From Pseudomonadota bacterium (lineage in GTDB: Bacteria > Pseudomonadota > Gammaproteobacteria > Competibacterales > Competibacteraceae), in the NCBI GenBank assembly GCA_022709365.1, contig JAKLIY010000005.1:62001-126000 (forward strand): DNA of 64,000 nt. The letters run 5' to 3'. Below the pieces are notes generated by a model. That model worked only from the letters and a program-made list of their open reading frames with translations. It was not told the DNA's origin and did not search any database. Position 1 is the first letter of the stretch; every line of letters begins with the position of its first letter. Below are positions 56,935-64,000 of the stretch, in pieces. Both the position numbers and the translations under genes were made by a program.

Positions 56935-57237
56935 ATGCTGATGACTCTTGCGAAATTCCAGGCGCGCCCCGGAGCCGTTTCGTCGTTGTTGGATCTGGCG
57001 CGGACCTTGGTCAAGCATTCGCGCAGTGGGACAGGTTGCCTGGAATATGGCTGCTATCAGGACATTATAAACAGCGATACGCTGTTACTGGTCGGACGCT
57101 GGACCGGGCAAGAGGCGTTGGAAACACACTATGAAAGCGCACACTTTCGTGATCTGGTACGCCAATTCAAGGATTGGGTCGTAGAGGCGCCGCCCTCAGT
57201 CAGCCTCTACGACGTGATAGAAATGGATCATCTTTAG
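56935..57237 (+). CDS. Antibiotic biosynthesis monooxygenase (ABM)-domain protein
   Basis: A 100-residue single-domain protein with the dimeric ferredoxin-like ABM fold (MLMTLAKFQARPGAVSSLLDLARTLV, GTGCLEYGCYQD, WTGQEALETHYESAHFRDLV). Relatives include YgiN-type quinol monooxygenases, but the small size fits many activities and none can be assigned. GAGGAG precedes the ATG. It converges with the ACP gene, 10 bases apart. Confidence 0.85.
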   Translation: MLMTLAKFQARPGAVSSLLDLARTLVKHSRSGTGCLEYGCYQDIINSDTLLLVGRWTGQEALETHYESAHFRDLVRQFKDWVVEAPPSVSLYDVIEMDHL

Positions 57238-57247
57238 CACAGGGTAG

Positions 57248-57511
57248 TCAAGCGTTCATGCCGATCCGTTCGGTCAAATAGTGCTCGCAGCCCTTTAGCG
57301 TCGATAGCTTCGGGTAGTCGAAGTCGAAAATGGTCACGTTGAGTTCTTTCTCCAGGCTCATCATCAACCGCAGAAAGTCAATCGAGTCCAGTTCCAGTTG
57401 ATCGTGAAAACTGATGTCGGGCTTGATCGCCTGGGTATCGGCGTTCGGGACGACATCGCTGAGCGTACGCAGAATCGTGGTGCGAATCTGCTCGTTGTTT
57501 ATGGCGTTCAT
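57248..57511 (-). CDS. Orphan acyl carrier protein
   Basis: 87 residues with the phosphopantetheine attachment serine at 43 in ELDSIDFLRLM, and the helix pattern of ACPs. It is not the fatty-acid acpP, which has DSLDTVE and a fab neighbourhood. AAGGAAA lies before the ATG. The next gene on the same strand upstream is an acetate-CoA-ligase-like enzyme, 250 bases away, so a link in acyl activation is possible but unproven. Confidence 0.88.
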   Translation of the reverse strand: MNAINNEQIRTTILRTLSDVVPNADTQAIKPDISFHDQLELDSIDFLRLMMSLEKELNVTIFDFDYPKLSTLKGCEHYLTERIGMNA

Positions 57512-57573
57512 AGCAATTTTCCTTCAAGTCCAGGGAAGCTCAAAATCCCGCGTTTGTTGTATCTATCGTCGGC

Positions 57574-57590
57574 ATGTTGCGCCGCAACAT
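57574..57590. promoter_or_regulatory. Palindrome ATGTTGC-N3-GCAACAT upstream of ACP gene
   Basis: Perfect arms around GCC, 63 bases before the ACP start; the same arms occur 64 bases before the phasin start at 31.7 kb. The equal distance suggests one regulator for both genes. Confidence 0.6.
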
Positions 57591-57663
57591 CAGTCTTGCA
57601 TTGTTGTCCTTAAAAATCAAGCAATCCTTATGTGGGTCATAGCCGATAGATATGCAATTTAGA

Positions 57664-57684
57664 AGCCAGATATAATTTCTGGCT
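57664..57684. other. Hairpin AGCCAGA-TATAATT-TCTGGCT in the ACP/acyl-CoA ligase spacer
   Basis: Perfect 7-bp arms with a TATAATT loop in the 252-base gap between the leftward acyl-CoA ligase and ACP genes. The loop could be part of a promoter, or the stem part of a terminator without a T-run. Confidence 0.4.
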
Positions 57685-57763
57685 GAGACTTGATAATAAG
57701 CATACCGCCCAAAATTAGAATAAACCTCCTAACCGCTCAGAATTGCTACCATGCTGCCAAACA

Positions 57764-59524
57764 TTAATTTTCTGATGATTCATTTTCCAACGTAGAGAGA
57801 TCGCCCAGCGGCAGGCCCAATTCACGGGCGCGCAGTAACCGGCGCATGATCTTGCCACTGCGGGTTTTGGGCAGGTCCACCACAAATTCCAGTTCACGCG
57901 GCGCCACGGTCGGTCCCAGCCGGGTGCGGGCGAAACCGATCAGTTCCTTGCGCAGGGCGTCGCTCGGTTCATAACCCGGCTTCAGGGCGATAAACGCTTT
58001 AACGATCTGTCCAGCAAATTCATCCGGCTTGCCGATCATGCCGGCCTCAGCCACCGCGGGATGCTCCAGCAATACGTTCTCCACCTCAAACGGACCAATC
58101 AGGTGGCCAGAGGTCTTGATGACGTCGTCATTGCGGCCTACGAACCAGAAATAACCGTCGGCATCACAAGTTGCCAGATCGCCGCTCAGATACCAATCCC
58201 CAGTGAAGCACTGCTGGTAGCGTTGCTCATCGTCCAGATAGCCCCGAAACATGGAGGGCCAACCCATTCGCAACGCCAGTTCGCCTTCCTCGCTCGGAGC
58301 CAGGAGGTCAACACCGCCTTCCGGTCGCCGTTGAACGATCGCGGCCTCGATGCCGGGCAACGGCCGACCCATGGAACCCGGCCGGATGTCCTGGACGCGA
58401 TAGTTGGCGATCATGATCGCCCCGGTTTCGGTTTGCCACCAGGTGTCATGGAAGGGCCGACCCAGCGTCTCCACCGCCCAGACCACGCCTTCAGGATTCA
58501 GGGGTTCGCCAACGCTGGCCATGAACCGCAGCGCGCTCAGATCGAGGCCCCGCGTCGGTTCCGGGCCAGCTTTCATCAACATGCGAATAGCCGTCGGTGC
58601 GGTATACCAGACGTTCACCCGTTCCCGTTCCAGAATGGCATACCAGCGCCGCACCTCAAATTCAGCCTCGTCCACCACCAGGGTAGTACCGTTGGTCAGC
58701 GGCGCGATGATGCCGTAGGAAACACCGGTGACCCAACCGGGATCAGCGGTGCACCAATAAATGTCACCGGGCCGCAGGTCCAGCACCAGTCGACCGGTCC
58801 AGCGGTGAGCGACGACGGCTTCATGGACATGGATCGCCCCCTTGGGCGCGCCCGTGGTGCCGCTGGTGAAGTGCAACAACGCCCAATCCTCAGGGCGAGT
58901 GCGTGGAGCAGTGCGGCAGTCCGATTCGGCGTCGAGCAGGGCATGGAATGAATGGAGGCCCGGTTCATCGTAGGCGCTATCAGTCAGCAGCACCTGCTCC
59001 AGATCAAGCAATACCGGACGCAATGCCTGCACTTTGCGCTGATACAGTAGTGATGTAGTGACCAGTACTCGCGCCCGGCTGTTGGCCAGCCGCACCCGCA
59101 CCGGCTCCGGGCCAAAAGCGGAGAACAGTGGACAGAATACTGCGCCGGCCTTCAACGTTCCCAGAGCAGTAATGTAAAGCTCAGGAATACGCCCGGCCAA
59201 TACGCAGACCCGGTCGCCCGGGCGGATACCCAGTCGTTCCAGACCGTTGGCGAACTGGTTACTGAGCCGAACCAGTTCGGCATAGCTGAAATCGCGGCGC
59301 TCGCCGTTTTTACCCAGCCAGCGCAATGCTACCCTTTCACCCTGGCCCGTGGCGACCCAGCGGTCCACGGCTTCGAAAGCGATGTTCAGGCCGCCATCGG
59401 GTAGGCCGACCAATTCGGCGCAGGCCTCGGCCCAGGAGAAAGCCGCACGGGCGGTAGCATAGTCCGCTAAATTCGGCGCGGGTTCTTCAGCATTCAGCGT
59501 CTTGGGGATCGGGTTCCAGGGCAT
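57764..59524 (-). CDS. Acetate-CoA ligase-like AMP-forming acyl-CoA synthetase
   Basis: 586 residues. The adenylation motifs are [55 protein letters not shown] and the C-terminal [11 protein letters not shown] with the acylatable lysine. The sequence is acetyl-CoA-synthetase-like (AcsA size) and somewhat short for Acs. It probably activates acetate or another short acid to acyl-CoA via an acyl-AMP. GAGG precedes the ATG. It is divergent from a Pat-type acetyltransferase, the enzyme that inactivates such synthetases by acetylating this lysine. Confidence 0.9.
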   Translation of the reverse strand: MPWNPIPKTLNAEEPAPNLADYATARAAFSWAEACAELVGLPDGGLNIAFEAVDRWVATGQGERVALRWLGKNGERRDFSYAELVRLSNQFANGLERLGIRPGDRVCVLAGRIPELYITALGTLKAGAVFCPLFSAFGPEPVRVRLANSRARVLVTTSLLYQRKVQALRPVLLDLEQVLLTDSAYDEPGLHSFHALLDAESDCRTAPRTRPEDWALLHFTSGTTGAPKGAIHVHEAVVAHRWTGRLVLDLRPGDIYWCTADPGWVTGVSYGIIAPLTNGTTLVVDEAEFEVRRWYAILERERVNVWYTAPTAIRMLMKAGPEPTRGLDLSALRFMASVGEPLNPEGVVWAVETLGRPFHDTWWQTETGAIMIANYRVQDIRPGSMGRPLPGIEAAIVQRRPEGGVDLLAPSEEGELALRMGWPSMFRGYLDDEQRYQQCFTGDWYLSGDLATCDADGYFWFVGRNDDVIKTSGHLIGPFEVENVLLEHPAVAEAGMIGKPDEFAGQIVKAFIALKPGYEPSDALRKELIGFARTRLGPTVAPRELEFVVDLPKTRSGKIMRRLLRARELGLPLGDLSTLENESSEN

Positions 59525-59569
59525 TGGAGCCTCACGGGAAGTGACTATCGTCGGTGGAAGCGTTCATTG

Positions 59570-59601
59570 TAGCGAGGTAGCGGGGTTGCGAGGTAGCGAT
59601 T
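59570..59601. repeat. TAGCGAGG-type imperfect repeat
   Basis: TAGCGAGG, TAGCGGGG, TTGCGAGG and TAGCGATT follow one another between the divergent acyl-CoA ligase and Pat genes. These are octamer relatives of the TAGCGAG heptamers at 21244. Confidence 0.6.
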
Positions 59602-59644
59602 AACATACCCCGATTGGCCACGATCCTCGACCGAGACCCCCTTC

Positions 59645-62341
59645 ATGACGATTCGCAATCTCGAATATCTGTTCAAACCCCGGTCCATTGCCGTCATCGG
59701 CCGTGGCAAGTCGCCCGGCGGACCCGATGCGACTGTGGAGTTCAATCTGATCGAGGGTGGCTTCAAGGGGCCGGTGATGCCGGTTAACCCGGACCACCTA
59801 TCGATTTCCGGAGTATTAGCTTACAAAGACATCGCCAGCTTGCCAGTCTCGCCGGAGCTGGCGATTCTGACCACGCCGCTGGAGGAAGCGCCCGGTCTCA
59901 TCAGCCAATTAGGTCAGCGCGGCACCCGGGCAGCCCTGCTGCTGAGTCGCGAAGTCCTGCAAGACCATCGCGACGCACAAGCCGCGCTACTCAGTCAGGA
60001 TATGTCGCGCAAGCATCCCGACGGCGGAGAGTTGTTAAAGCAGCAGATTCTGGACGCGGCCAAACCACATCTGCTGCGAATTATGGGGCCGGATCACCTC
60101 GGCTATGCCGTTCCGGCGACTAATCTCAACGCCAGCCTGAGCAGTCAGCGGCCACTGGCCGGCCAAGTCGCGCTGCTTTGCCAATCAGCAGCGGTGATGC
60201 GCAGCGTCATCGACTGGGCTAACAGTCGCAACATCGGCTTTTCCCATGTGATCTCAGTGGGCATGCGCTGGGACGTAGACCTGGGCGATCTCATGGATTA
60301 TCTGCTGCGGGATCATCATACCCGCGCGATCCTGATGTACATGGAAAGCACCCGCAACCGCCGCAAGTTCGTATCCGCCGCCCGCGCCGCCGCCCGCGTC
60401 AAGCCGGTGATCGTGCTCAAACCGCGCGATTTTCGCACCGGATCAGTTGAGGATGCGGTGTATGACGCTGTGTTCCAGCGCGCCGGCATTCTGCGGGTGA
60501 ATAACATCGAGCAATTGTTCGGCGCTGCCGAAACCGTAGCCAACGCCCGGCCGGTCTACAGCGACCGGCTAACGATTATCAGCAACAGTTACAGTCTGGC
60601 CCTGATGACCAGCGATACCCTGTTGCGGCACAATGGCCACCTGGCCGAGATCAGTGAGGCCACCCGCGAGAAGGTGGCGCAAGCCTGCCGGCCCGGCTAT
60701 CCCATCGAGAATCCCGTGGACTTGGGCGACGCCGCCGGTCCCGAAGAATACGGCAAGGCGCTCGATCTGTTGCTACAGGAACCAGGCACTGACGGGGTGC
60801 TGATCATCCACGCGCCGGCGTCGGTAGATCGTTCCTTGGATTCCGCCCAAGCCGTGGTCGAGCGCGCGGCCAAGAGCCGGCGACTGGTCATGACCTGTTG
60901 GTTGGGTGAGTCGTCAGTGGAATCGGCCCGCGATTACTTCAAGAATAGCCATATCCCTACCTACGAAGCGCCCGGTGAAGCGGTCGAAGCGTTCATGCGC
61001 CTGGCGCAGTACCGGCGCTATCAGGAATTGCTGATAGAAACGCCGCCTTCGATTCCCGAGGGGTTCACCGCAGATGCCGAGACCGCCCGCCGCATCATTC
61101 AGATCGCGCTGACCGCGGGCCGTCGCCGGTTGAACGCCTATGAAACCGGCCAGATACTGAACGCCTACGAAATTTCTACCGTACCGCTGCATTTCGCCTC
61201 GACCCCGGAAGCCGCAACCGATATAGCGCTGGAACTCAAGGTTCCGGTCGCGCTCAAGATTCTGTCGCCGGATATCGTCAGCAAGTCTGATGTCGGAGGG
61301 GTGGCTTTCGGGCTGAAAAACCCGCTGGAAGTGCTGGTGGCTGCGACGGAAATGCTCAAGCGCGTGCGCGATCTGGCGCCGTATGCGGTCATCGACGGCT
61401 TCGCGGTGCAGCCGATGCAATACCGCAATAGCACCTACGAACTGATGATGGGGGTGCGCACCGGCAAGCGATTTGGCCCGGTGATCTTTTTCGGTCAGGG
61501 CGGCACCGAGGCTGACGCGATTGATGATGTCGCCTACGCGCTGCCGCCGCTGAACATGCAACTGGCGCGCGATCTGATGTGGCGGACCCGGTTGTACCGC
61601 CGTCTCAGCACCAATCGGGGCCGACCGGTGGATCTGGACGCCATCGCGTTGACCTTGATCAAGGTGTCACAGATGGTGATCGATTTAGGAGAGATCATTG
61701 AAATGGACATCAATCCGCTCTGGGTCAATTCGGATGGGCTGCTGGTCCTGGATGCTCATGTGCTGATTGAACCCAATGCCGAGCCAGCGGCCAAACGGCT
61801 GGCGATTTCACCTTATCCCAAAGAGATGGAGAAACGGTTCACCTTGCCTGATGGCCGTGCTTTCCTGATTCGGCCAATCCTGCCCGAGGACGAACCGGAA
61901 TTACGCGACCTCGTCAAACGGTTGCCGGCAGAAGATGTGCGAATGCGGTTTTTCCAGCCGCTTCGGGAGCTGTCGCACGAAATGGCAGCGCGGCTGACCC
62001 AACTCGATTACGAGCGGGAGATGGCGATTATCGTGACCGATCCGGACGTCCTGCCGGGCAAGGGGAAAATCTGGGGCGTGGTGCGCTGTAATGCCGATCC
62101 GGACATGGAGAGAGCCGAGTATGCGGTGCTGGTGGATCGGGCTGTCACCGGGATCGGACTGGGGCCGATGCTCATGCGCTACATTATCGAGTACGCCAAA
62201 CAGCGCGGCATCAAGGAACTCTACGGCGAGGTTTTGCGGGAGAATGAACCCATGCTGCGGCTCAACCGGGCGCTCAATTTCAAAATCCACGCGACGCTCG
62301 ACGATCCCGGCATACTGCATGTGAGCCTGCCATTGAGCTGA
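59645..62341 (+). CDS. pat: Protein lysine acetyltransferase, Pat type (NDP-forming acyl-CoA synthetase + GNAT)
   Basis: 898 residues. About 1-700 is an NDP-forming acyl-CoA synthetase-like region (MTIRNLEYLFKPRSIAVIGR, ATP-grasp part ALKILSPDIVSKSDVGGV, EMDINPLWV). About 730-890 is a GNAT domain (FLIRPILPEDEPELRDLVKRLP.., GIGLGPMLMRYIIEYAKQRGIKELYGEVLRENEPML). E. coli PatZ has the same build and length. It acetylates the active-site lysine of Acs-type enzymes, and its divergent neighbour is one. The catalytic His expected in active NDP-synthetases was not identified in this read. Confidence 0.93.
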   Translation: MTIRNLEYLFKPRSIAVIGRGKSPGGPDATVEFNLIEGGFKGPVMPVNPDHLSISGVLAYKDIASLPVSPELAILTTPLEEAPGLISQLGQRGTRAALLLSREVLQDHRDAQAALLSQDMSRKHPDGGELLKQQILDAAKPHLLRIMGPDHLGYAVPATNLNASLSSQRPLAGQVALLCQSAAVMRSVIDWANSRNIGFSHVISVGMRWDVDLGDLMDYLLRDHHTRAILMYMESTRNRRKFVSAARAAARVKPVIVLKPRDFRTGSVEDAVYDAVFQRAGILRVNNIEQLFGAAETVANARPVYSDRLTIISNSYSLALMTSDTLLRHNGHLAEISEATREKVAQACRPGYPIENPVDLGDAAGPEEYGKALDLLLQEPGTDGVLIIHAPASVDRSLDSAQAVVERAAKSRRLVMTCWLGESSVESARDYFKNSHIPTYEAPGEAVEAFMRLAQYRRYQELLIETPPSIPEGFTADAETARRIIQIALTAGRRRLNAYETGQILNAYEISTVPLHFASTPEAATDIALELKVPVALKILSPDIVSKSDVGGVAFGLKNPLEVLVAATEMLKRVRDLAPYAVIDGFAVQPMQYRNSTYELMMGVRTGKRFGPVIFFGQGGTEADAIDDVAYALPPLNMQLARDLMWRTRLYRRLSTNRGRPVDLDAIALTLIKVSQMVIDLGEIIEMDINPLWVNSDGLLVLDAHVLIEPNAEPAAKRLAISPYPKEMEKRFTLPDGRAFLIRPILPEDEPELRDLVKRLPAEDVRMRFFQPLRELSHEMAARLTQLDYEREMAIIVTDPDVLPGKGKIWGVVRCNADPDMERAEYAVLVDRAVTGIGLGPMLMRYIIEYAKQRGIKELYGEVLRENEPMLRLNRALNFKIHATLDDPGILHVSLPLS

Positions 62342-62385
62342 TGTTTATCCTCCCTCCTGGCGGGGGAGGGTGAGGGGAGAACGAC

Positions 62386-63126
62386 ATGAATGGGGATGGG
62401 AACAAAACCGTCGTCGAACTCGATGCTGAACGCCGCGCGATTGGCCGACAACACACCACCAGTCTGCTGAAAATGTTGCGCGGCGGCTACGGCACAATTC
62501 TCGAACCGGAGCCGGCTGCGGAAGTCCAGCCGGTCGCCGAATTGAAACCGCCCCGGGTCGCCGATGCTGCGCCAGCCTATGTCCGGTTGGTGGAAACGCC
62601 ATTTCAGCCGACTGCGTCGCCCGCCAGCGTGACCTCCCGATCATCAGCGCCGGCCATTCCCACGGTGAGCGAAGGTCTGCGCCGCCCCACGGGAAGGTTA
62701 AGCAAACTGATCACACGGGTTGATGAGTTGACCGAATCCACCCGGATTTTTCAGGCGTATCTGCGACCGGATTTGCGCGGTCATGCGGTGCTGATCCGGC
62801 TGGATCAAGACGTCTGGACGGTGCAGACTGAATCGGCGGTGTGGGCAACGCGGTTGCGCTATGCGTTGTACGATATCCGGGAGGTGCTGGGCCTGCACTT
62901 CGGCATCGCTCTGCCCAAGCCGCATATTCAAATCGCGCCCGTCGCCCTGCTCCCACCGTCGCCGTCGCCACGGCGGATGCTGACCCAGGAAGCCGCCCGC
63001 TACCTGGAAGAGACCGCTCGTAATGAAACCGACCCGCGTTTGAGCGCCGCCCTGCGGCGACTGGCCCGCCGGGCGGAAGCGACACCTACCGATCATGTTC
63101 TATACCCATCAGAGCAACCGTCTTGA
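62386..63126 (+). CDS. DUF721 (DciA-like) domain protein
   Basis: 246 residues. The N-terminal 100 are low-complexity, rich in Pro, Ala and Glu. About 105-185 (LSKLITRVDELTESTRIFQAYLRPDLRGHAVLIRLDQDVWTVQTESAVWATRLRYALYDIREVL) matches DUF721/DciA, whose members bind nucleic acid and load the replicative helicase in DnaC-free bacteria. The long N-terminal extension is unusual, so orthology to DciA is uncertain. GGGGAG precedes the ATG. Its 3' end overlaps the recC start by 32 bases. Confidence 0.78.
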   Translation: MNGDGNKTVVELDAERRAIGRQHTTSLLKMLRGGYGTILEPEPAAEVQPVAELKPPRVADAAPAYVRLVETPFQPTASPASVTSRSSAPAIPTVSEGLRRPTGRLSKLITRVDELTESTRIFQAYLRPDLRGHAVLIRLDQDVWTVQTESAVWATRLRYALYDIREVLGLHFGIALPKPHIQIAPVALLPPSPSPRRMLTQEAARYLEETARNETDPRLSAALRRLARRAEATPTDHVLYPSEQPS

Positions 63127-64000
63127 AACCCTGACGGACCGTCTGGCCGAGCTGCTTCGTCAGCCGCTGCGGTCGCCGCTGGCGCGTGAAATCATTGTCA
63201 CACAGAGCAATGGCCTGGCCCGCTGGCTGGCGCTGCGGCTGGCCGACCGGCTGGGCGTGTGCGCGCATCTCGATTTCCAGTTTCCCGGAACTTTTCTCTG
63301 GGAGATGGCGCGACGGGTGCTGCACGGATTGCCGCCGACCTCGGCTTTCGACCGGCCGGTGCTGAACTGGCGGGTGATGGCGCTGTTGCAGGAAGTCGGG
63401 GACGAACCGGCGTTCGCGCCGGTGCGGGCCTGGTTGGGTGACGGACGCGACGACTTTCGCCGCTACGAGCTAGCCTGCCGGATCACCGACTGCTTCGACC
63501 AGTATTTAATCTACCGGCCCGACTGGATTGGTCAATGGGAGAACGGTGAAGAGGATCATTGGCAGGCGGAATTGTGGCGACGACTGGCGCGCAGCGGCGA
63601 GACGCATCGGACGCGGGTACAGGCGCAGTTTCGCCGGGCGTTGCAACATAGGGAAGTCGACCGCCGCCGCCTGCCGGAACGGGTGGCGGTTGTCGGCTTG
63701 TCCGCACTGCCGCCGCTGTATCTGGATTTGCTGGCGGAACTGGCGCACTGCATCGATGTGCATTTGCTCCTGCTCAATCCCTGTCAGGAATATTGGGGCG
63801 ATATCCGGGCGGAACGCGACCTGGCGCGACTGGGTGAAGAGGCTGACCTGGAAGCTGAATATTTGACGGTCGGTCATCCGTTACTGGCTTCCCTGGGCAA
63901 GCAGGGCCGGGATTTTATCGACCTGTTGCAAGGCTACTCGCGGGTGGAGTGGGAAGGATTTGTCGAGCCAGCGGGCGATGATCTGCTGCATCGCCTGCAA
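63095..64000 (+). CDS. recC: Exodeoxyribonuclease V gamma chain (N-terminal part; continues past the window)
   Basis: 302 codons, open at the window end. The sequence MFYTHQSNRLETLTDRLAEL, VTQSNGLARWLALRLADRLG, FDQYLIYRPDWIGQWE, GLSALPPLYLDLL and NPCQEYWGDI closely follows E. coli RecC. RecBCD resects double-strand breaks and is modulated by Chi. The ATG at 63095 lies inside the DUF721 gene, so the two are probably coupled. recB and recD would be expected further right. Confidence 0.96.
   Translation, partial: MFYTHQSNRLETLTDRLAELLRQPLRSPLAREIIVTQSNGLARWLALRLADRLGVCAHLDFQFPGTFLWEMARRVLHGLPPTSAFDRPVLNWRVMALLQEVGDEPAFAPVRAWLGDGRDDFRRYELACRITDCFDQYLIYRPDWIGQWENGEEDHWQAELWRRLARSGETHRTRVQAQFRRALQHREVDRRRLPERVAVVGLSALPPLYLDLLAELAHCIDVHLLLLNPCQEYWGDIRAERDLARLGEEADLEAEYLTVGHPLLASLGKQGRDFIDLLQGYSRVEWEGFVEPAGDDLLHRLQ

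Noticed and set aside
1-64000. CRISPR array, tRNA or rRNA genes, complete insertion sequences
   Set aside because: None was seen: no regularly spaced direct repeats of 25-40 bases, no cloverleaf-like gene and no intact transposase.

Overview
The window is a chromosomal stretch of a GC-rich gammaproteobacterium. This is supported by aroK-aroB, the divergent yraN/rsmI pair, sohB, ampD, an AcrAB-type pump with a TetR repressor, class A RNase P RNA and a RecC start. Two phasins, class I fructose-bisphosphatase and a GTP-dependent PEP carboxykinase suggest a polyhydroxyalkanoate- and glycogen-storing organism such as the Competibacter/Contendobacter group. That placement is inference; no rRNA or tRNA gene was seen.

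Layout. 1-7.7 kb: aroK-aroB, a CBS-domain protein, pckG, then a leftward argG-gloA-small basic protein operon, and pyrC. 7.8-13.2 kb: one AT-rich gene of 1788 codons inserted at the 3' end of pyrC. A decayed second copy of the pyrC 3' end lies on its far side. 13.4-23.3 kb: phasin, YajR-type transporter, ssb, TetR plus RND efflux pair, uvrB. 23.4-26.2 kb: a small accessory patch with a broken integron-type integrase and a large T5orf172 (GIY-YIG-like) protein. 26.3-33.4 kb: sohB, ampD, a FimX-like degenerate GGDEF/EAL protein, fbp, a second phasin, a Sel1 protein and a SirB2 membrane protein. 33.4-42.2 kb: an orphan PAAR-like DUF4280 protein, hrpB, three tandem DUF2173 genes, an L,D-transpeptidase, truA and fused sat-cysC. 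42.3-50.9 kb: quinone-reductase-like and FAH-family enzymes, the alpha-E / ATP-grasp / transglutaminase-DUF2126 cluster, an XRE regulator and a polysaccharide deacetylase. 51-64 kb: metH, yraN, rsmI, rnpB, a candidate small RNA, an ABM-domain protein, an orphan ACP, an acetate-CoA-ligase-like enzyme divergent from a Pat-type acetyltransferase, a DUF721 protein and the start of recC.

The most unusual object is the 1788-residue protein. It joins a large unrecognised N-terminal region, a phosphohistidine swivelling domain of the PEP synthase/PPDK type, a low-molecular-weight protein tyrosine phosphatase domain and, at the very C terminus, the PPDK-type ATP-binding domain. The order is permuted relative to normal dikinases, no PEP/pyruvate-binding barrel is recognisable, and a phosphatase sits inside the chain. 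Its AT-rich composition, a hairpin covering its ribosome-binding site and the flanking pyrC remnant mark it as an acquired cargo gene. Function is unknown; a self-contained phosphotransfer/dephosphorylation system is the working hypothesis.
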